64,000 bases of DNA, taken from positions 705,422 through 769,421 of the forward strand of contig NZ_KB900609.1 in the NCBI RefSeq assembly GCF_000379105.1, in the 5' to 3' direction. Under the pieces are notes generated by a model that had not been told where the DNA came from, did not search any database, and saw only the letters and a program-made list of their open reading frames with translations. The DNA comes from Methylobacterium sp. WSM2598 (GTDB lineage: Bacteria; Pseudomonadota; Alphaproteobacteria; Rhizobiales; Beijerinckiaceae). How positions within the stretch are numbered: the stretch's first letter is position 1; each line of letters begins with the position of its first letter. This document shows, one piece after another, positions 53,187-63,782 of the stretch. The translations under genes were made by a program, and so were the position numbers.

Positions 53187-54317
53187 TCAGCCCGTCAGCG
53201 CCCGGCTGATCACGATGCGCTGCACGTCGCTGGTGCCCTCGTAGATCTGGCAGACGCGCACGTCCCGGTAGATGCGCTCGACGGGATAATCCGCCAGGTA
53301 GCCGTAGCCGCCGTGGATCTGGATCGCGTCCGAGCACACGGCCTCGGCCATCTCGGAGGCGAAGAGCTTGGCCATCGCGGCCTCCTTCAGGCAGGGCTGC
53401 CCGGCATCGCGCAGCCGCGCGGCATTGTGCACGAGGAGCCGCGCCGCCTCGATCCGCGTGGCCATGTCGGCGAGGCGGAAGGCCACCGCCTGGTGGGCGG
53501 TGAGCTTCTGCCCGAAGGTCTCCCGCTCGCCCGCGTAGGCGAGGGCCGCCTCGAAGGCGGCCCGGGCCATGCCGACCGCCTGGGCGGCGATGCCGATTCG
53601 CCCGCCCTCCAGGTTGGAGAGGGCGATCCGCAGCCCCTCCCCCTCCTGCCCGAGCAGCAGGTCGGGCGTCAGCTCCATGTCCTCGAACACGATCTGGGCG
53701 GTGTCCGAGGCGCGCTGCCCGAGCTTGTGCTCGATCCGGGCGACGCGGTAGCCCGGGGTGGCGGTCGGGACGATGAAGGCCGAGATGCCCCTCTTGCCGG
53801 CCTCCGGATCGGTCACCGCGAAGACGATGGCGAGGTCGGCGCTGCGCCCCGAGGTGATGAACTGCTTGGTGCCCGAGAGGACGTAGCGGTTGCCGACGCG
53901 CCGCGCCCGCGCCGTGACGGCGCCCGCGTCCGACCCGGCCCCCGGCTCGGTCAGGCAGAAGGCGCCGAGCTGCGCGCCCCGCGCCAGCGGCACCAGGAAG
54001 CGCTCCTTCTGCGCCTCGGTGCCGAAGCGCAGGATCGGCACGCAGGCCACCGAATTGTGGACGCTCATGATGGTCGAGACCGCCCCGTCCCCCGCCGCGA
54101 TCTCCTCGATCGCGAGCGCGTAGGAGACGTGGTCCACGGCCGAGCCCCCGTAGGCCTCCGGCACCAGCATGCCCAGGAAGCCGAGTTCGCCCAGGGAAGC
54201 GACGGCCTCGCGCGGGAACCGGGAGTCCCGGTCCCACTCGGCCGCGAAGGGTTTCAGGCGCGCCTGCGCGAAGCTGCGGGCCGTGTCGCGGATGAGGATC
54301 TGGTCGTCTGACAGCAT
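53187..54317 (-). CDS. acyl-CoA dehydrogenase
   Basis: A 376-residue FAD enzyme. [20 protein letters not shown] and [20 protein letters not shown] (FAD-binding), [20 protein letters not shown], and [20 protein letters not shown] then [17 protein letters not shown] (catalytic Glu in YEGTS) place it with short- or branched-chain acyl-CoA dehydrogenases. It introduces the alpha-beta double bond and passes electrons to ETF. The ATG at 54317 gives normal length. It is divergent from an AMACR-like racemase, which supports a role in branched-chain acyl-CoA metabolism. Confidence 0.92.
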   Translation of the reverse strand: MLSDDQILIRDTARSFAQARLKPFAAEWDRDSRFPREAVASLGELGFLGMLVPEAYGGSAVDHVSYALAIEEIAAGDGAVSTIMSVHNSVACVPILRFGTEAQKERFLVPLARGAQLGAFCLTEPGAGSDAGAVTARARRVGNRYVLSGTKQFITSGRSADLAIVFAVTDPEAGKRGISAFIVPTATPGYRVARIEHKLGQRASDTAQIVFEDMELTPDLLLGQEGEGLRIALSNLEGGRIGIAAQAVGMARAAFEAALAYAGERETFGQKLTAHQAVAFRLADMATRIEAARLLVHNAARLRDAGQPCLKEAAMAKLFASEMAEAVCSDAIQIHGGYGYLADYPVERIYRDVRVCQIYEGTSDVQRIVISRALTG

Positions 54318-54492
54318 CGGCGGCCTCCCGGCGGCGAGGGCGCGAACCAATCCTTGCCCTCGCTCAGGCCCGATCCTGTAGCATGCGGGCGCCGGCCCGG
54401 AAGGCCGGCGGGCCCGGGCCGCCGGACACCCCGCTCCCCCGCCGAACCGGCCCGGCGCCGCCGGGGAGCGCCGCAGGGAGCTTTGCCGCGCC

Positions 54493-55593
54493 ATGACCCC
54501 GCCCGCCCCGCCCGCCGCGACCGGGCCCCTCGCGGGGCTGCGCCTCGTCGAGTTCGCCGGGATCGGCCCCGGCCCCTTCGCGGCCATGCTGCTCGCCGAT
54601 CTCGGCGCCGACATCCTGCGCGTCGACCGGCCCGGCGGGGCCGATCCCTATTCCCGCCACGTGCTGACCCGCTCGCGCCGCTGCGTCACGGCGGACCTCA
54701 AGGCGCCGGGCGACCGCGCCCGCGTGCTCGCCTGCCTCGACGAGGCCGACGCGCTGATCGAGGGCTTTCGCACGGGCGTGATGGAGCGGCTCGGCCTCGG
54801 GCCGGAGGTGGTCCTCGCCCGCAACCCGCGGCTCGTCTACGGGCGGATGACCGGCTGGGGCCAGGAGGGGCCGCTCGCGGCCCGCGCCGGGCACGACCTC
54901 ACCTACATCGCGGTGACCGGGGCCCTCGCGGCGATCGGGCCGGAGAGCCACCCGGTGCCGCCCCTCAACCTCGTCGGCGATTTCGGCGGCGGCGCGCTCT
55001 ACCTCGCGATGGGGATCCTGGCCGGGATCCTCTCGGCCCGGCGGACGGGGCACGGGCAGGTGGTGGATTGCGCCATCTGCGACGGCGCCGCCTCGCTGAT
55101 GGCGATGGCGAGCGACTTCGCGGCCCAGGGCCTCGGCAGGCAGGCGCGGGAAGCCAACCTGCTCGACGGCGGCGCGGCCTATTACCGGACCTACGCCTGC
55201 GCGGATGGGCGCTTCGTCGCCCTCGCGGCGCTGGAGCCGCACTTCTTCGCCGAGTTCCGGCGCCGGGTCGGGCTGGAGGACGATCCCGCCTTCGACGACC
55301 GCGACGGCGCGGCCCTGCACCGCCGGCTCGAGGCCCTGTTCCTCACCCGGACCCGCGACGCGTGGTGCCGCCTGCTGGAGGACACCGATTCCTGCCTCGC
55401 CCCCGTCCTCACCCTGAGCGAGGCGCCGTCCCACCCGCACCTCGCGGCCCGCGGGACCTACCTGGAGGTCGACGGGGTGATGCAGCCGGCCCCCGCGCCG
55501 CGCTTCTCGCGCAGCCCGGCGGCGATCCGCCGGGACCTGCCCGCGACCAGCCTGGAAGCGGTGGCGGCGGCGTGGCGCGGCGCGGCGCCCTGA
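54493..55593 (+). CDS. alpha-methylacyl-CoA racemase-like CoA transferase (family III)
   Basis: A 366-residue CaiB/BaiF protein. [27 protein letters not shown] is the start of the fold. [20 protein letters not shown] supplies the His and [20 protein letters not shown] the Asp, the pair used by AMACR for alpha-proton exchange rather than CoA transfer. [20 protein letters not shown] and the C-terminus are typical. It interconverts 2R/2S methylacyl-CoA esters. Divergent from the acyl-CoA dehydrogenase, which needs the S form, so the pair makes biochemical sense. Confidence 0.88.
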   Translation: MTPPAPPAATGPLAGLRLVEFAGIGPGPFAAMLLADLGADILRVDRPGGADPYSRHVLTRSRRCVTADLKAPGDRARVLACLDEADALIEGFRTGVMERLGLGPEVVLARNPRLVYGRMTGWGQEGPLAARAGHDLTYIAVTGALAAIGPESHPVPPLNLVGDFGGGALYLAMGILAGILSARRTGHGQVVDCAICDGAASLMAMASDFAAQGLGRQAREANLLDGGAAYYRTYACADGRFVALAALEPHFFAEFRRRVGLEDDPAFDDRDGAALHRRLEALFLTRTRDAWCRLLEDTDSCLAPVLTLSEAPSHPHLAARGTYLEVDGVMQPAPAPRFSRSPAAIRRDLPATSLEAVAAAWRGAAP

Positions 55594-55607
55594 CCGGCCC
55601 CGGGGCG

Positions 55608-55856
55608 TCAGGCGCCCTCGTCGCCGCGGGGCTCCCCACCCAGGACCCGCGCGACGAGGGCCTCCTCCCGGGCCGGGTCGAGGGGCGGCGGCGCGGCGCC
55701 GCGCAGCAGGGCGCGGGCGGCCCGCATCTGCGCGAGGAAGCGGCGGCAGGGCGCGCAGGCGGCGAGGTGCAGCCGCACCCGCAGCCGGGTCGGCAGGTCC
55801 GCCTCACGGTCGAGCACCGCCCCGGCCCGCTCCGCCACCTCGCGGCATCGCATCAT
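55608..55856 (-). CDS. zinc-finger anti-sigma factor (zf-HC2)
   Basis: An 82-residue protein from MMRCREVAERAGAVLDREAD. VRLHLAACAPCRRFLAQMRA contains the H-x3-C-x2-C zinc-binding core of ZAS anti-sigma factors. It has no membrane helix, so it is a soluble form. The ATG at 55856 is six bases from an AGGGGG site; an ATG at 55862 is too close to it. It follows the sigma factor with its start near the sigma stop (55876), a classic cognate pair. Confidence 0.82.
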   Translation of the reverse strand: MMRCREVAERAGAVLDREADLPTRLRVRLHLAACAPCRRFLAQMRAARALLRGAAPPPLDPAREEALVARVLGGEPRGDEGA

Positions 55857-55875
55857 CGGCATCCCCCTGTCCCGG

Positions 55876-56523
55876 TCACGAGGCACTGCGCAGGGGCGCC
55901 TCGCGGGTCAGGCGCTCGAAGGTGGCGCGCACGCGCCACCGCGCCCGGTCGAGCAGCACCCGCTGGCGCGCCTCGCTGAGGCCGAGCAGGCCCTCGGTCT
56001 CCCGCGCCCCGAAGCCCTCGACGTCGCGCAGGCGCAGCACCGAGGCCTGGAGCGGCGGCAGCGCGGCGATCGCCGCCTCGACCGCGGCCCAGACCTGCCG
56101 CCCCGCCAGCGCCCGCTCCAGATCGACCTCCGACCAGTGCCAGGGCGGCTGGCGCCAGTGCCCGTCGGCCAGGAAGGCGTCGGCGTCGAACCCGTCCTCC
56201 TCCGCGTCGGCGGGCGCGAGGTCCGAGAAGGTGGCCGTGCGCCGCCGGGCCCGGGCCGCCTTGCGGGCGAGGTTCACCACGATGCCGGTGAGCCACGTGC
56301 GCAGGGCGGAGCGCTCCTCGAAGCCGTCGAGGTTGCGCATCGCGGCGATCCAGGATTCCTGCACCACTTCCTCGGCCGCCTCCGGCGGCAGCCCCGCCCC
56401 GCGCGCCACCGCGACGAGGCGGACGTGGTGGCGCCGCACCAGCAGCCGGAAGGCCGCCTCGTCCCGCGCCCGCAGGCGCGGCAGCAGCGCCTCGTCGCTC
56501 GGCTCGGTCGCGCTCGCCATCAC
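55876..56523 (-). CDS. ECF-type RNA polymerase sigma factor
   Basis: A 215-residue sigma-70 group 4 factor. Region 2 is RDEAAFRLLVRRHHVRLVAV to EEVVQESWIAAMRNLDGFEE, with RSALRTWLTGIVVNLARKAA (-10 contact). A spacer of about 50 residues (longer than most) precedes region 4 (AIAALPPLQASVLRLRDVEG, LLGLSEARQRVLLDRARWRV). It recruits core polymerase to an unknown regulon on release from its zf-HC2 partner. The start could be the first or second Met. Confidence 0.9.
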   Translation of the reverse strand: MMASATEPSDEALLPRLRARDEAAFRLLVRRHHVRLVAVARGAGLPPEAAEEVVQESWIAAMRNLDGFEERSALRTWLTGIVVNLARKAARARRRTATFSDLAPADAEEDGFDADAFLADGHWRQPPWHWSEVDLERALAGRQVWAAVEAAIAALPPLQASVLRLRDVEGFGARETEGLLGLSEARQRVLLDRARWRVRATFERLTREAPLRSAS

Positions 56524-56612
56524 GCCTCCTCGGACGGCGCCCGCCCCGCGGGGCCGCCCCGTCGCCCCGTCTTCGCCGGACCGGCACGCCGGTTACGGCG
56601 ATCCGGCAGGCC

Positions 56613-56870
56613 TCACCGCGCCGGATCGCGGTCCTTCCCCCGGGGCTTCAGGAAATCCGAGACGGCGGCCAGCACCTCCGCGACGGTCTCCTGGGCGAGC
56701 CTCAGGGAATCCTGGGCGGTCCGGTAGGCCTGCTGCGCCGCGTAGAGGTCCCGGGCCTGGGCGGCCGAGGCGGCGGCCTTGTGCAGGTCGAGGGCCTTGC
56801 GGCCGTGATCGAGGCAGGCGCGCTCGAGGCGGCGCGCCAGATCGAGGGCCGGGCCGGTGGGATCCTCCAT
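56613..56870 (-). CDS. small helical protein of unknown function
   Basis: An 85-residue all-helical protein: ALDLARRLERACLDHGRKAL, AASAAQARDLYAAQQAYRTA, QDSLRLAQETVAEVLAAVSD. The Ala/Gln pattern recalls phasins, but the protein is short and nothing else supports that. The ATG at 56870 gives the shortest sensible reading; the longer frame is antisense to the carboxypeptidase gene. Divergent from that gene. Confidence 0.6.
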   Translation of the reverse strand: MEDPTGPALDLARRLERACLDHGRKALDLHKAAASAAQARDLYAAQQAYRTAQDSLRLAQETVAEVLAAVSDFLKPRGKDRDPAR

Positions 56871-56996
56871 GGTCTCGCTCCGCGTCGCGGCCGGGCCCGA
56901 CCGGGTCGCCGCGCCGCCGCCGGGATGATAGCCAGGGCGGGGCGGGTCGGCGAGCCGGACCCGCGGCGGGTCGGCAGCCAGGGGATCGATCGGGGC

Positions 56997-58496
<1,500 letters not shown>

Positions 58497-58520
58497 GCCG
58501 CGGGGCCGGGAGCCGCGGCG

Positions 58521-59252
58521 TCAGAAGCGCATCGCCACCGCGCCGATCCCGGCGAGTTCGGCCGCCACCCGCGTCCCCTGCGCGCAGAACAGCATCCCGG
58601 TGCAGGAGCCGGTGGTGACGACCTGCCCGGCGCGCAGCGGGCGCCCGCGCGCGGCGGCGTGGTCGGCGAGCCAGGCCAGCAGCCGCCAGACATCCTCCGC
58701 CGGGTTGCCGCCCCGCGTCGCGGCCACCGCCCGGCCGTCGACGCTGAGGTCCGCCGCGACGGTGCGCAGGTCGAGCGCCGCCGGATCGAGGCGGGAGGGC
58801 GGGCCGAGGATCAGCGCGCCGTGGCTCTGGAGATCGGCGAGCCGCGCGAGCGGGTCGGCCTCCCCCCAGCCGTCGAGGCGCGTCTCCACGACCTCGATCA
58901 CCGGCAGGACCGCCTCCACCGCCGCCGCCAGTTCGGCCCGCGGGGCCGCGCCGTCGAGGTCGCGCCCGAGCCGCAGCCCGACCTCCGCCTCGATGCCCCG
59001 CAGGCGCCACTCCGGCCCGTCGAGCACGGCCCCGCTCCCGCGCAGGCAAGCGGCCGGGCACGGCGCGGCGTTCGGCACCGCCTCCGGATTCGCCGCGCCG
59101 ACCTTCCAGCCGCCGACGGGACCGAGCCGGGCGGCGACCGCGTCCTGGACGGCGTAGGCGCCGGCCGGATCGGCCGGGGCGACCGCCCGCCAGGGAACCC
59201 GCGCGCCGCCGCGGGCCGCGAGGAGGAGATCCGCCACCGTGTCGATGCTCAT
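58521..59252 (-). CDS. 2-keto-4-pentenoate hydratase / FAH-family protein
   Basis: A 243-residue protein. YAVQDAVAARLGPVGGWKVG, GIEAEVGLRLGRDLDGAAPR with the metal-binding E-x-E, VIEVVETRLDGWGEADPLAR, and AGQVVTTGSCTGMLFCAQGT are typical of fumarylacetoacetate hydrolase-fold hydratases of aromatic meta-cleavage pathways. The role in this organism is unknown; no other aromatic degradation gene is near. Convergent with the carboxypeptidase gene. Confidence 0.85.
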   Translation of the reverse strand: MSIDTVADLLLAARGGARVPWRAVAPADPAGAYAVQDAVAARLGPVGGWKVGAANPEAVPNAAPCPAACLRGSGAVLDGPEWRLRGIEAEVGLRLGRDLDGAAPRAELAAAVEAVLPVIEVVETRLDGWGEADPLARLADLQSHGALILGPPSRLDPAALDLRTVAADLSVDGRAVAATRGGNPAEDVWRLLAWLADHAAARGRPLRAGQVVTTGSCTGMLFCAQGTRVAAELAGIGAVAMRF

Positions 59253-59386
59253 CGCGGGCCGCTCCGGTCGTGCGCTGCGCGGCCTCCTCCCTGGCGCGGC
59301 GCGGGGATCGCGCGCAAGCCCCGGTTCCCCGGCGGCGGCGAGGTGGGATACTCTCCCGCGCGAGCGAGGTCCCGGGGACGCGACGG

Positions 59387-59866
59387 ATGCGACGCTTCCT
59401 GAAATTCCTGCACACGATGGGCTCGATCGGCCTGATGGGCGCGATGGCCTGCCTCGTCGCGATGATGAGTGTCGCGCCCTCGCCGCGCTCGCTCGCCGGC
59501 TACGCGCTGATGCGCGAGGCGATGGCGGCCGTCTCGACCTGGATCTTCCTGCCCTCGCTGGCGGTGACGCTGGTCGCGGGCCTCCTCGCCATCGCGGCGC
59601 ACCGGGGCTTCCACGCCGCCGGCTGGGCCTGGGTCAAGCTCGCCACCGGCATCCTGCTCTTCGAGTACGGCTTCGTCGGCGTGCAGGGGCCGATGCAGGA
59701 GGAGGCGCGGCGCAGCGCCCGCGCCCTCGCCGGCGAGATCGATCCCGCGACCCTCGCCCAGTCCCTCGGCCCGGAGCGCGGCACGCTCCTGGTGCTGCTC
59801 GCCGTCGCGACCGCCAACGTGGTGCTGGGGATCTGGCGCCCGCGCCTGATCCGGCGCCCCGCCTGA
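59387..59866 (+). CDS. DUF2269-like membrane protein
   Basis: A 159-residue protein with four predicted helices: FLHTMGSIGLMGAMACLVAM, VSTWIFLPSLAVTLVAGLLA, WVKLATGILLFEYGFVGVQG, LLVLLAVATANVVLGIWRPR. The FLKFLHTMG start resembles DUF2269 and related small integral membrane families. Function unknown. The ATG at 59387 is chosen because upstream codons lack membrane character. Confidence 0.7.
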   Translation: MRRFLKFLHTMGSIGLMGAMACLVAMMSVAPSPRSLAGYALMREAMAAVSTWIFLPSLAVTLVAGLLAIAAHRGFHAAGWAWVKLATGILLFEYGFVGVQGPMQEEARRSARALAGEIDPATLAQSLGPERGTLLVLLAVATANVVLGIWRPRLIRRPA

Positions 59867-59997
59867 GCCGGTTCGGCGGATCACGGACCCGATCCGGGGC
59901 CGTCATCCGAGGACAGCGCGCGTCGCGGCGAAGGGATAAGCTGGACAAGAGCGGTCCGCCATGCTCGCTTGAGCGCGGGTTCGACCGAGTTCGTCTG

Positions 59998-61137
59998 ATG
60001 GCTCATGAGCTGATCCTGGATGGCGCGCGCGTCATCGACCCCTCCGCCGGGATCGACCGGGTCACCCGCGTCGCCTTCGCGGGCGGCCGCGTGGCCGCCC
60101 TGGGCGAGGGCATCGACACGACCGGCTGCCCGGACGTCCGCGACCTGCGCGGCCTCATCGTCGTCCCGGGCCTGATCGACCTGCACACGCACGTCTACTG
60201 GGGCGGCACCTCGCTCGGCATCGACGCGGCGCAGTTCGCCCGCGACAGCGGCGTCACCACGGCGGTGGACACCGGCAGCGCCGGCCCGGGCAACTTCCTC
60301 GGCTTCCGCAAGCACGTGATCGAGCCCTCGCCGGTCCGCATCCTCGCCTACCTGCACGTGTCCTTCGCGGGCATCTTCGCCTTCTCGAAGAGTATCATGG
60401 TCGGGGAGAGCGAGGAGATCCGCCTGATGGCCCCGGCCGAGGCGGCGGCGGTCGCGGAGGCGAACCGCGACGTCGTCGTCGGCATCAAGGTCCGGGTCGG
60501 GCTGCACGCCTCCGGCCGCTCGGGCCTGCAGCCCTTCGAGGCGGCGCTCCAGGTCGCCGAGGAGGTCGGCATGCCCATGATGGTGCATATCGATCACCCG
60601 CCCCCGAGCTACGAGGAGGTGGTCGAGCGCCTGCGCCCCGGCGACGTGCTGACCCACGCCTTCCGGCCCTTCCCGAACGCGCCCCTCTCCGGCCAGGGCC
60701 GGGTGCGCGAGGCCGTGGTGGCGGCGCGCCGCCGCGGCGTGCTCTTCGACATCGGTCACGGCAAGGGCTCCTTCGCCTTCAAGACCGCCCGGGCCATGCT
60801 GGCGAACGGATTCCCGCCCGACACGATCTCGTCGGACATCCACACCCTCTGCATCGACGGCCCGGTCTTCGACCAGACCACGACCCTGTCGAAGTTCCTC
60901 TGCCTCGGCATGAGCCTGCCGGACGTGATCGCCGCCACGACCGTGAACGCCGCGACGGCCCTGCGGCGGCCCGAACTCGGCTCCCTGCGGCCGGGATCGG
61001 TCGGCGACGCCACGATCCTGCGGCTCGACGAGGGCCGCTTCGACTACGTCGACACCACGGGCGAGCACCTCGCCGGCGACCGGCGCCTGACCTCGGCGGG
61101 CGTGGTGGTCGGGGGCCGCTGGTGGCATCCCGCTTGA
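59998..61137 (+). CDS. amidohydrolase/deacetylase-family metallohydrolase
   Basis: A 379-residue amidohydrolase-superfamily enzyme. GLIVVPGLIDLHTHVYWGGT carries the HxH metal site, VVVGIKVRVGLHASGR a Lys that may be carboxylated, MPMMVHIDHPPPSYEEVVE and GDVLTHAFRPFP the two further His, and ISSDIHTLCIDGPVFDQTTT the catalytic Asp. Relatives include the EF_0837/AHA_3915 deacetylase group and D-amino-acid-type hydrolases. It lies directly before the peptide ABC transporter genes, suggesting that it processes the imported compound. The ATG at 59998 gives family length. Confidence 0.85.
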   Translation: MAHELILDGARVIDPSAGIDRVTRVAFAGGRVAALGEGIDTTGCPDVRDLRGLIVVPGLIDLHTHVYWGGTSLGIDAAQFARDSGVTTAVDTGSAGPGNFLGFRKHVIEPSPVRILAYLHVSFAGIFAFSKSIMVGESEEIRLMAPAEAAAVAEANRDVVVGIKVRVGLHASGRSGLQPFEAALQVAEEVGMPMMVHIDHPPPSYEEVVERLRPGDVLTHAFRPFPNAPLSGQGRVREAVVAARRRGVLFDIGHGKGSFAFKTARAMLANGFPPDTISSDIHTLCIDGPVFDQTTTLSKFLCLGMSLPDVIAATTVNAATALRRPELGSLRPGSVGDATILRLDEGRFDYVDTTGEHLAGDRRLTSAGVVVGGRWWHPA

Positions 61138-61222
61138 GCTTGGCACGCGCTCTGCTTGCCGAGGAGGCCCGAGACAGCCGGAGCGCGGCGCGAGCCGACG
61201 CCCCGAAGGGGAGGTGACCCGC

Positions 61223-62824
61223 ATGGATCGCAGATCGCTGCTGAAGGCAATGGCCGGCGCGGGCGCGCTCGCCGCCGGACCCTCCTTCCCGGCCCCGGCC
61301 CTCGCCCAGGGCGCGGCCAAGACCCTGCGCTTCGTCCCGCAGGCGAACCTCGCCAATTTCGACCCGATCTGGGGGACCCAGTACGTGGTGCGCAACGCCG
61401 CGGCCCTGGTCTGGGACACGCTCTACGGGGTCGACGCGCAGCTGCGGCCCCAGCGCCAGATGGTCGAATCCGAGACCGTCTCGTCGGACGGGCTGACCTG
61501 GACCTTCACCCTGCGGCCGGGCCTGAAGTTCCACGACGGCGAGCCGGTGCGGGCGCGGGACGCGGTGGCGAGCCTCGTGCGCTGGTCGGCCCGCGACCCG
61601 ATGGGGCTGATGATCCGGGCGATCCAGGCGGAGCTCTCGGCGGTCGACGACCGCAGCTTCCGCTGGGTGCTGACCAAGCCCTACCCGAAGATGCTCCTGG
61701 CGCTCGCCAAGAACAACGCGCCCTGCTCCTTCGTGATGCCCGAGCGCATCGCCCAGACCGACCCGTTCAAGCAGATCACCGAGTATGTCGGCTCCGGGCC
61801 GATGCGCTTCGCCCGCGACGAGTGGGTGCCGGGGGCGCGGGCGGTGTTCACGCGCTTCGCCGATTACGTCCCGCGCCAGGAGCCGGCCTCCTGGCTCGCG
61901 GGCGGCAAGCAGATCGCCTTCGACCGGGTCGAGTGGATCATCATGCCGGACCCGGCCAGCGCCTCGGCGGCCCTGCAGAACGGCGAGGTCGATTGGTGGG
62001 AGAACCCGATCGCCGACCTCGTCCCGCTGCTCAAGAAGAACCGCAACATCCAGGTCGACATCGCCGACCCGCTCGGCAACGTCGGCTCGTTCCGGATGAA
62101 CACGCTGCACCCGCCCTTCAACAACCAGCTGGTGCGCCGCGCGGTCCTGATGGCGATGAACCAGGAGGACTACATGCGGGCGATCGTCGGCGACGACGAC
62201 GCGCTGTGGAAGCCGCTGCCCGGCTACTTCACGCCCGGGACGCCGCTCTACAACGAGGAGGGCGGCGAGGTGGTCAAGCCCGGCGGCGACCTCGCGGCGG
62301 CCAGGAAGCTCCTGGCCGAGAGCGGCTACAAGGGCGAGCCGGTGACCTGCGTGGTGGCGCAGGACCAGCCGATCACCAAGGCGCAGGGCGACGTCACCGC
62401 CGACCTGCTCAAGAAGCTCGGCATGAACGTCGACTTCGTGGCGACCGACTGGGGCACCGTCGGCGCCCGCCGCGCCTCCAAGGCGCCGCCCAAGGACGGC
62501 GGCTGGAGCATGTTCCACACCTGGCATGCCGGGGCGGATTGCCTGAGCCCGGTCGGCTACACGGCGATCCGGGCCAACGGCGACAAGGCGTGGTTCGGCT
62601 GGCCCGACAGCCCGCCGGTGGAGGCCGCGATCACCGGCTGGTTCGAGGCGGCGACGCCGGGGGACGAGAAGGCCGCCATGCGCCGCCTCAACAAGGCCGC
62701 CCTCGACTACGTGGTCTACGTGCCGACCGGCTTCTTCCTCACCTACCAGGCGTGGCGGACATCGCTGAGCGGCGTCACCAAGGGCCCCCTGCCCTTCTTC
62801 TGGGGCGTGTCGAAATCGGCGTGA
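61223..62824 (+). CDS. peptide-type ABC transporter substrate-binding protein
   Basis: A 533-residue SBP_bac_5 protein. The export signal MDRRSLLKAMAGAGALAAGP has a twin-Arg (Tat-like) motif and ends ALA. Signature stretches are LTWTFTLRPGLKFHDGEPVR and ARDAVASLVRW. DYMRAIVGDDDALWKPLPGY belongs to domain II. It captures peptides or similar solutes in the periplasm. The ATG at 61223 has GGGAGG seven bases upstream. First of an ABC operon with the two permeases. Confidence 0.92.
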   Translation: MDRRSLLKAMAGAGALAAGPSFPAPALAQGAAKTLRFVPQANLANFDPIWGTQYVVRNAAALVWDTLYGVDAQLRPQRQMVESETVSSDGLTWTFTLRPGLKFHDGEPVRARDAVASLVRWSARDPMGLMIRAIQAELSAVDDRSFRWVLTKPYPKMLLALAKNNAPCSFVMPERIAQTDPFKQITEYVGSGPMRFARDEWVPGARAVFTRFADYVPRQEPASWLAGGKQIAFDRVEWIIMPDPASASAALQNGEVDWWENPIADLVPLLKKNRNIQVDIADPLGNVGSFRMNTLHPPFNNQLVRRAVLMAMNQEDYMRAIVGDDDALWKPLPGYFTPGTPLYNEEGGEVVKPGGDLAAARKLLAESGYKGEPVTCVVAQDQPITKAQGDVTADLLKKLGMNVDFVATDWGTVGARRASKAPPKDGGWSMFHTWHAGADCLSPVGYTAIRANGDKAWFGWPDSPPVEAAITGWFEAATPGDEKAAMRRLNKAALDYVVYVPTGFFLTYQAWRTSLSGVTKGPLPFFWGVSKSA

Positions 62825-62840
62825 ACCCGCGGAGACGCGC

Positions 62841-63782
62841 ATGCTGGCCTATGCGGGACGGCGGGTCCTGGCGACGATCCCGGTGATGGTCGTCGTCGCC
62901 CTGTTCGTGTTCAGCCTGCTCTACATCGCGCCCGGCGACCCGGCGGCGATCATCGCCGGGGACCAGGCGACGCCCGACGACGTCGCCCGGATCCGGGCGA
63001 CCCTCGGGCTCGACCGGCCCTTCCTGGTGCGCTTCGGCGAGTGGGCCTGGCAGATCCTGCAGGGGGACCTCGGCACCTCGATCTTCACCGCCCTGCCGGT
63101 GACTGCGCTGATCCGCCAGCGCATCGAGCCGACCCTGTCGCTGATGGTCGTGACGCTGGTCCTGTCGATCGCCGTCGCGGTGCCGCTCGGCGTCGCGGCG
63201 GCCTGGAAGGCCGGGAGCCTGATCGACCGGCTGGTGATGACGCTGGCGGTGTTCGGCTTCTCGGTGCCGGTCTTCGTGATCTCCTACCTGCTCGCCTACG
63301 TCTTCGCCCTCGAACTCGAATGGCTGCCGGTCCAGGGCTACACGCCGCTCTCGGCCGGGTTCTGGCCCTGGCTGCAGAACCTGATCCTGCCGGCGGTCGC
63401 CCTCGGCTCGGTCTACATCGCGCTGATCGCCCGGATCGCCCGCGCGACGATGCTCGAAGTGCTGGCGCAGGACTACATCAAGACCGCGACCGCCAAGGGC
63501 CTCGGCCGGCGCGCCATCCTGTTCGTGCACGCGCTCAAGAACGCCTCGGTGCCGATCGTCACGGTGATCGGCCTCGGCATCGCGCTCCTGATCGGCGGGG
63601 CCGTCGTCACCGAGAGCGTCTTCGTCATCCCGGGGCTCGGGCGGCTCACCGTCGACGCCATCCTGCGCCGCGATTACCCGGTGATCCAGGGCGTCGTGCT
63701 GCTGTTCAGCTTCTGCTACGTGCTGGTCAATCTCGGCATCGACCTCGTCTACGTGCTGCTCGACCCGAGGATCCGCTATTGA
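62841..63782 (+). CDS. peptide-type ABC transporter permease (DppB-like)
   Basis: A 313-residue inner-membrane protein with six helices. MLAYAGRRVLATIPVMVVVA and FSLLYIAPGDPAAIIAG are the typical DppB N-terminus. The EAA loop is YIKTATAKGLGRRAILFVHA, followed by LKNASVPIVTVIGL. PGLGRLTVDAILRRDYPVIQ is also diagnostic. It forms the channel with the next gene product. Confidence 0.95.
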   Translation: MLAYAGRRVLATIPVMVVVALFVFSLLYIAPGDPAAIIAGDQATPDDVARIRATLGLDRPFLVRFGEWAWQILQGDLGTSIFTALPVTALIRQRIEPTLSLMVVTLVLSIAVAVPLGVAAAWKAGSLIDRLVMTLAVFGFSVPVFVISYLLAYVFALELEWLPVQGYTPLSAGFWPWLQNLILPAVALGSVYIALIARIARATMLEVLAQDYIKTATAKGLGRRAILFVHALKNASVPIVTVIGLGIALLIGGAVVTESVFVIPGLGRLTVDAILRRDYPVIQGVVLLFSFCYVLVNLGIDLVYVLLDPRIRY